DNA of 64,000 bases, from contig CAUGTZ010000004.1 of NCBI GenBank assembly GCA_959602645.1, positions 1-64,000 of the forward strand, written 5' to 3'. A program made the translations under genes and the position numbers. The notes beneath the pieces are model-generated. The model ran no database searches. It saw only the letters and a list, made by a program, of their open reading frames with translations, and was not told where the DNA came from. This DNA comes from an uncultured Collinsella sp. (lineage in GTDB: Bacteria > Actinomycetota > Coriobacteriia > Coriobacteriales > Coriobacteriaceae). Shown here piece by piece: positions 59,059 to 64,000 of the stretch; position 1 is the first letter of the stretch, and each line of letters opens with the position of its first letter.

Positions 59059-60363
59059 CTACTTGCGCAGCGGCTTGGGCAGCGGAATGCCGGCGGCGAT
59101 AACGGCGGCGATGATCATGCAGACGATACCCTTGAGCGGGAAGCACATGAGCAGCAGGCCCACGACCATGACGGGCTGACGCATAACGGCGACCATCGTC
59201 GAGGCGGTGCAGACGGCGACGCAAAAGACCGGATCTGCGCCGGTGAGGATGGCAAGGCCATAGCCCAGGCTCACACCCGAGAAGATAACCGGGAAGAAGT
59301 GGCCGCCGCGCCAACCAAGGTTGATGAGGGCGGGCGTCAGCATGGCCTTAACAAGACCGGTCGCGATAAGCACGCCGGCGGGAATGGTCAGATAGGTTTC
59401 CATGAGCACGTCGGCCTGCGTCTCGCCGGCAAACATAGTGTAGGGCAGGACCGTGCCGCAGATGGCGAGCGCCAGACCAGCCAGCATTGCCTTGACGACA
59501 GGGCGCTCCCCTATGGCGTGGGCCAATGCCTCGCTCGCGTGCTCCGAGACAAAGTACAGCCAGCCGCAGACCGTACCGACGAGCGACAGAGGAATAAGCC
59601 AGGCAAGCTCAAGATTGCCCACCTGGGCAGCCTCGAACCTGGGCATGCCCATGCCGCCACCCATAAGCTGTCCGAGCAGCAGATAGGCGCCCAGACCGCC
59701 GGCAATCGCGATGCCGTAGACCACGGTCTTTTGTGCCTTGGGCAGCTTGATGGTGATCTCGTCGGACGCGGAATCCCCATCGTCGTCGGCGCCCTGGCCG
59801 TCAGCGCTACCGGCGAGCGGCGCCACAAAGCCAAAGACGGGTGCGGTGAAGAGCGCCGTCAACGCGGCCTGGGTACCCAGCAGCGTAAGCTCCCTAAACT
59901 CGGCGCCGAAGCGACGCATGCGGTCGCCAACCCAGCTGCACAGACCCGCGATAACACCGGTCAGGCCGGCCTCCGGTCCAATACTTCCGCCAAACAGCAG
60001 CGGCAGCAACGCCGCGAGCGAAAGCTTGCCCAGGTTGTCATACGGGTAGTGCCCGTCTTGCTTAACCTTAGCCATCACCTGGTTGAGGTCATCGGTCTTG
60101 GTGCCCGTAAGCTTTTCGTACAGACCGATCAGCAGGCCGCCCAGCAGGCAGACAAAAAACGGGTACGGCAAAAAGCCAAACGGGCCACTGGCAAGCTCGG
60201 GCGAAGCGACGCCCAGCGTGTGCGGAATCTCGGTCCATAGATAGTCGATGCCGTGCTCCATCGCGAAAAAGAACAGCCAGACCGCGGCACCTGCGAACGC
60301 ACCGGTCACGGCAACGCTCACTAAAAACAGCGCGCGGTTTGTGGGTTTGGCAAGGTTATCCAT
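59059..60363 (-). CDS. ClC-family chloride channel/transporter
   Basis: The 434-aa membrane protein has the ClC signatures GGSIGPEAGLTGVIAGLCSW and NLGWRGGHFFPVIFSGVSLG. In antiporters the first motif reads GxEGP, with the gating Glu. Here the matching residue appears to be Ile (GSIGP), so a channel or altered coupling is more likely. A loop of about 25 acidic residues (GADDDGDSASDE) lies in the middle. GGGAGG precedes the ATG. It has no CBS domains and is monocistronic. Confidence 0.87.
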   Translation of the reverse strand: MDNLAKPTNRALFLVSVAVTGAFAGAAVWLFFFAMEHGIDYLWTEIPHTLGVASPELASGPFGFLPYPFFVCLLGGLLIGLYEKLTGTKTDDLNQVMAKVKQDGHYPYDNLGKLSLAALLPLLFGGSIGPEAGLTGVIAGLCSWVGDRMRRFGAEFRELTLLGTQAALTALFTAPVFGFVAPLAGSADGQGADDDGDSASDEITIKLPKAQKTVVYGIAIAGGLGAYLLLGQLMGGGMGMPRFEAAQVGNLELAWLIPLSLVGTVCGWLYFVSEHASEALAHAIGERPVVKAMLAGLALAICGTVLPYTMFAGETQADVLMETYLTIPAGVLIATGLVKAMLTPALINLGWRGGHFFPVIFSGVSLGYGLAILTGADPVFCVAVCTASTMVAVMRQPVMVVGLLLMCFPLKGIVCMIIAAVIAAGIPLPKPLRK

Positions 60364-60489
60364 CGGGTCCTCCCGCGGTCAAAGTCGACATAGTTACGTT
60401 TTATTGTAGGGCGGGCACGGCGCGGGCGGGCTAACCATCTGCGCCGCGAACGACACCGTTGGGCGCCGCACGCGCGGCAGGCCCGAGGC

Positions 60490-61023
60490 CTAGTTGTCGA
60501 TAATCGATGCGATTTGGTGCAGGTTATCGGCAAAGTAAATCCCCTGCTGGCGCTGCGGGCTCGATAGGCCCTTATCGATCATATGCTCGAGCAACGCCTT
60601 GAGGTCGTTGTAGTAGCCCCCGAGGTTGTACAGGATGCACGGCGCATCGAGATGCCCCAACGACACAGCGGACATGACCTCGGCAATCTCCTCGAGCGTG
60701 CCCGTACCGCCCGGGAAGGCGATGAACGCGTCGCCGAGCTCGATCATCTTGGCCTTACGCTCGGTCATGCCGCTCGTCACGATAAGGTCGTCGATGCCAT
60801 CGTGCTGAAACTCGGCCTCGATAAAAAAGCTCGGCTCCACGCCCGTCACATAGCCGCCGGCATCGAGCACGCTATCGGCGAGCGCACCCATCAGACCCGA
60901 CTTGGACCCGCCGTATACCAGCGCGTGTCCGTTGGCGCCAATCCAGTCGCCCAGCTTCTGCACCGCGGGCAGAAACGCCGGGTCATTGCCGACGCTGGCA
61001 CCCAGGTATACCGTGATATTCAT
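60490..61023 (-). CDS. LOG-family nucleotide phosphoribohydrolase
   Basis: The 177-aa protein has GGSKSGLMGALADSVL and the conserved PGGTGTLEEIAEVMS. This is the Lonely Guy (TIGR00730) signature of enzymes that release a base from a nucleoside monophosphate. Many bacterial members act on AMP or cytokinin nucleotides, but the true substrate varies. The ATG has GAGGGGG upstream. It follows the K+ channel gene after 36 bases on the same strand. Confidence 0.9.
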   Translation of the reverse strand: MNITVYLGASVGNDPAFLPAVQKLGDWIGANGHALVYGGSKSGLMGALADSVLDAGGYVTGVEPSFFIEAEFQHDGIDDLIVTSGMTERKAKMIELGDAFIAFPGGTGTLEEIAEVMSAVSLGHLDAPCILYNLGGYYNDLKALLEHMIDKGLSSPQRQQGIYFADNLHQIASIIDN

Positions 61024-61059
61024 ATTCAGTCCCCCTCGTCGTGACGCGCGTCGCCCGTT

Positions 61060-61485
61060 CTAGCGTTGGCGTCGGCGATATTCGCGCACACGGCGCGATA
61101 GGTCGGCAAGCTCGTCACGATCGAGCTCTTCCAAATGCTCAAGATCGTCCATAAAGCGCGCCATGGTGTCCTTTTGGCGCATCTTGATGAGCGTATTGCA
61201 GTAGTTCACCGCCACGCCCGTGAGCATGGCGATGTAGAAGATGCTGATGACGCTCAAAACGACAGTGATAGCGCGGGCAACCGGCGTTTCGGCCGGGATA
61301 TCGCCAAAGCCGATGGTCGATACGGTCTCAAAGCTAAACCAGAGGCCGTCGCCAAACGTAAGGGTCGTGGGCTCGGACAGCCAGACGGCCGTCGAGCACA
61401 GCAGATAGAAGACGAGAAACAGGCCCGTGATGCGTGCAAAGCCAGCCTGGCGCAACACGTCGGCAAGCGTCCTCAACTTGTTCAT
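61060..61485 (-). CDS. Two-span potassium channel
   Basis: The 141-aa protein has two membrane helices around the pore loop FETVSTIGFGDIPA, whose TIGFGD is the K+ selectivity filter. A charged helical tail (HLEELDRDELADLSRRVREY) follows. No RCK/TrkA-N domain is present, so it belongs to the simple ion-channel (PF07885) proteins. It lies upstream of the LOG gene on the same strand and could be cotranscribed. The gating signal is unknown. Confidence 0.88.
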   Translation of the reverse strand: MNKLRTLADVLRQAGFARITGLFLVFYLLCSTAVWLSEPTTLTFGDGLWFSFETVSTIGFGDIPAETPVARAITVVLSVISIFYIAMLTGVAVNYCNTLIKMRQKDTMARFMDDLEHLEELDRDELADLSRRVREYRRRQR

Positions 61486-61536
61486 CGCGACCCCTTTTCC
61501 AGACGCCCAATCACATTCGCTCGTTATTGTCCCACA

Positions 61537-61569
61537 CCCGGCAGAAAGGGACTGTCCCCAACTGCCGGG
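61537..61569. repeat. Palindromic element E10
   Basis: CCCGGCAG is inverted around AAAGGGACTGTCCCCAA. The inner GGGACTGTCCC is itself palindromic. Confidence 0.85.
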
Positions 61570-61655
61570 AGTGACCGTTTAGCGGTGCGGCGGCTGAATG
61601 GGCAGGCTGAGCTGGTATCCTTATGCGAAACTGTCTCAACTCGATAGGATTTCAT

Positions 61656-64000
61656 GTGAAACCTTCCGCCGTCCTTCGCTTGGCTCTATATCGCACCCTG
61701 GCCGTCGCGCTTGCCGCGCTCGCCATACTGAGCGCCGTCATGCCCGCCCCCGCCTTTGCCGCCGACTCCGACCAGCAGGTCAAGACGGTCCGCGTTGGCT
61801 GGCTCGTCAACAACAAAGGCTTCCAGGAAGGCATGCCGGGCGAGCGACTCTCGGGGTGGGGCTACGAGTACCTCCAGACCCTCTCGTATTACACAAAGGG
61901 CTGGCAATACGAATACGTTAGCGGCACCTTCTCCGAGCTTATGGACATGCTCGAAGCAGGCGAAATCGACCTCATGCCCAACATCTCGTATTCGGCAGAA
62001 CGCGAGCAGAAGCTGCTCTTTTCCTCGAACCCCGAGGGCACCGAGCGCTACTACATCTACGCCAGGCCCGACCGCGACGATCTGGCCAAGGGTGACCCCC
62101 AGGCGCTCCAAGGCCTCACCATCGGCTGCAACTCTGGCGTTATGCAAACTATCGTCGGCCAGCAGTGGCTCGCCGACGAAGGCGTCACCTGCACCTATAA
62201 AGAAATCGACACCGGCAGCGTCCTCTTTGAGGCGCTTGCAGACGGCGAGGTCGACGCCGTCATCATGAACGATACCATTTCGTCGCCCGATGCGTCACCC
62301 ATGTTCTACGTAGGCTCGAGCGACTACTATTTTGCCGTTCCCAAAAGCCGCCCCGATCTGATGAACGACATCAACGCCGCCATGACGACCATCGCCCGCG
62401 ATAACCCGCGCTATAACGAGGAAGTCAAATCGAGTTACCCGACCCAAAACAGTGGCTCGTCATCGCTCACCGGCCCCGAGACCACCTGGCTCAAAGCAAA
62501 CGGCAATACCATCACGCTCGGCTATCTTAAAAACCAACTTCCCTACTGCACGCAAAATGACGACGGCGAGATGGAAGGATCGCTCGCCTCGCTTGCAACG
62601 ACGTTGCACGACAAGTTTGGTATTACGGTCAAAACAATCGCACTCTCGAACAACAGGCAAATGATCAAAGCCCTTTCCAACGGAACCATCGATGTCGCCC
62701 TGCCATTGTTTCGCGACTACTGGCTCGCCGAGCAGACAGGAGTCATCCAGTCAAACTCGATGGGAACGGTTTCGCTGACCGCCATTCACAGTGGCAAAAA
62801 CCTGAACAGCGACCTTAAGAACATCGCTTGTACAAAGAGCACAATCGTTAACCGTTTTGAGCTCGAAAGTCTCTTCCCGAACGCAACAGTAACCGAGTAC
62901 TCGAATGACGGCGAGGTGCTCAAAGCCCTCAATGAGGGGAAGGCACGTTGCATCATTGTCCCCAGCACGCGCCTGGAAACTCTCCGCGACACCTACGACA
63001 TCGAGGATTTCGAAACACAGGAACTCACCAACACGGCGCAGCTATCGTGTTTAATTTCGCGAGGCAAGCCCGAGCTGCTGGGAATCATCAATAAGGGCAT
63101 CGTCAATGCAGGTGAATCGCTCTCTGCAAACAGCTATTTCCCCACATCGTACTCGGCGCAAGAATCGGACACGTTCCAGTTTTTCTATCGTAACCGCACC
63201 GCCATTGCGACTGTTATCATCTGCATCTTGCTCACCAGCATCGCCATCCTTGTCTGGTCGCTTTACCGCGCACAGGAGGAACGGCAGAAAGCTGATGCCG
63301 CCAACGCCGCCAAAACCGCTTTCCTCACGCGCATGAGCCACGACATCCGCACGCCGCTCAACGGCATCCTAGGCCTTATCGAAATTGAGGAATTGAGAGA
63401 AGGCGACATGCAGGTCGCCCGCGAAAGCCGCGCCAAGGCGCGCGTTGCCGCCAATCACCTGCTGTCACTGATTAACGACATCCTCGAGATGGGCAGGATC
63501 GAGGAGTGCAAAGTGACGCTCGAGCACGAATCATTCAACCTTAAAGAGCTGTGCGACAATGCGCTCGTACTGTGCAAGCTCCGCGCATCGGACCGCGGCA
63601 TAACCATGCTCGACACCAGCGAGCCCTACGCTGTCGACCAATATATGATCGGCAGCCCCACCCATATTCGGCAGATCCTTGTCAACCTGCTCGACAACAG
63701 CATCAAGTACAACAAGCACGGAGGCACCGTCACGTTCTCATCGACCATCAAACCGGTCGACGACGAGCACGCCGTGTTTTGCTTTAGCGTCTCGGATACC
63801 GGCATTGGTATGACGCCCGAGTTTTTGACGCACATTTACGAGCCGTTTGCCCAGGAAGGCGACGATGCGCGCAGCAAGTTCCAAGGAACCGGCATTGGCA
63901 TGTCTATCGTCAAATCGCTCATCGATATGATGGGCGGCACGATTGAGATTTCGAGTGAGGTTGGCGCGGGAAGCACGTTCAACGTCCAGATACCGCTCGA
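61656..64000 (+). CDS. BvgS/EvgS-like sensor histidine kinase with two solute-binding domains (3' end outside window)
   Basis: The visible 781 residues show a signal peptide (VALAALAILSAVMPAPAFAA) and two SBP_bac_3-like extracellular domains (about 40-270 and 285-505). A membrane helix (~516-538) leads to the HisKA domain with H562 in FLTRMSHDIRTPLNGILGLI. The HATPase domain follows, with N-box ILVNLLDNSIKYNKHGG, VSDTGIGM and GTGIGMSIVKSL. The frame is open at the window edge, so receiver or Hpt domains may follow. The GTG start with ATAGGAT upstream was chosen. It probably senses amino acids or related ligands. Its regulator is not in the window. Confidence 0.9.
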   Translation, partial: MKPSAVLRLALYRTLAVALAALAILSAVMPAPAFAADSDQQVKTVRVGWLVNNKGFQEGMPGERLSGWGYEYLQTLSYYTKGWQYEYVSGTFSELMDMLEAGEIDLMPNISYSAEREQKLLFSSNPEGTERYYIYARPDRDDLAKGDPQALQGLTIGCNSGVMQTIVGQQWLADEGVTCTYKEIDTGSVLFEALADGEVDAVIMNDTISSPDASPMFYVGSSDYYFAVPKSRPDLMNDINAAMTTIARDNPRYNEEVKSSYPTQNSGSSSLTGPETTWLKANGNTITLGYLKNQLPYCTQNDDGEMEGSLASLATTLHDKFGITVKTIALSNNRQMIKALSNGTIDVALPLFRDYWLAEQTGVIQSNSMGTVSLTAIHSGKNLNSDLKNIACTKSTIVNRFELESLFPNATVTEYSNDGEVLKALNEGKARCIIVPSTRLETLRDTYDIEDFETQELTNTAQLSCLISRGKPELLGIINKGIVNAGESLSANSYFPTSYSAQESDTFQFFYRNRTAIATVIICILLTSIAILVWSLYRAQEERQKADAANAAKTAFLTRMSHDIRTPLNGILGLIEIEELREGDMQVARESRAKARVAANHLLSLINDILEMGRIEECKVTLEHESFNLKELCDNALVLCKLRASDRGITMLDTSEPYAVDQYMIGSPTHIRQILVNLLDNSIKYNKHGGTVTFSSTIKPVDDEHAVFCFSVSDTGIGMTPEFLTHIYEPFAQEGDDARSKFQGTGIGMSIVKSLIDMMGGTIEISSEVGAGSTFNVQIPL

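Overview
This is about 64 kb of high-GC bacterial chromosome. Gene content and style point to a gut Coriobacteriia, most likely Collinsella-like. This is inference from a bile salt hydrolase family gene, several LysR regulators, LPXTG-like surface proteins ending in LAATGD and an MTH1187-type thiamine-binding protein. No 16S rRNA or other phylogenetic marker was available to prove it. No rRNA, tRNA, CRISPR array or intact insertion sequence was found. One IS30-like transposase remnant was seen.

Layout. 0-12.4 kb is mostly housekeeping and transport: an RGG-tailed MarR-like protein, an MFS transporter, two divergent peptide deformylase paralogues, an XRE-HTH/aminotransferase fusion, a LysR/DMT pair, kup, a bile salt hydrolase and a purine permease. 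12.3-16.4 kb is a 2-kb tandem duplication of a surface-protein gene that copied the last 15 codons and the terminator of the upstream permease gene. 16.5-25 kb carries an esterase, a uracil permease, a MetE-like gene with LysR/HAD neighbours, a TPP riboswitch with thiM, a thiamine-binding protein and thiE, and a patatin. 25.3-29.7 kb holds two GGDEF genes. The first is a large GGDEF-PAS-GGDEF-GGDEF-EAL protein. The second is a shorter paralogue split at a 10-C tract. 30-41.5 kb is a mixed set: flavodoxin-like, ArsC-like, CobW, trmL, a short UvrA-like protein, an AAA ATPase, a TetM-like GTPase, rsmJ and a 47-aa ORF.

41.6-48.4 kb is bounded by two direct copies of a ~313-bp segment. Between them lie a solute-binding lipoprotein and, 12 bp downstream, a 1027-aa protein joining two extracellular Cache-like sensors to an MscS channel. 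This is the best candidate here for an undescribed system. 48-64 kb contains an RlmA-like methyltransferase, a MATE pump, a second LysR/DMT pair, ung, an SDR plus queuosine-precursor transporter pair, prfC, a GntR-controlled ABC exporter, a ClC channel, a LOG protein, a K+ channel and the start of a BvgS-like sensor kinase that runs off the window.

Across 21.9-61.6 kb there are about ten intergenic palindromes with different stems but a shared core close to GGGAC-N-GTCCC. Several sit exactly on gene 3' ends and supply stop codons.
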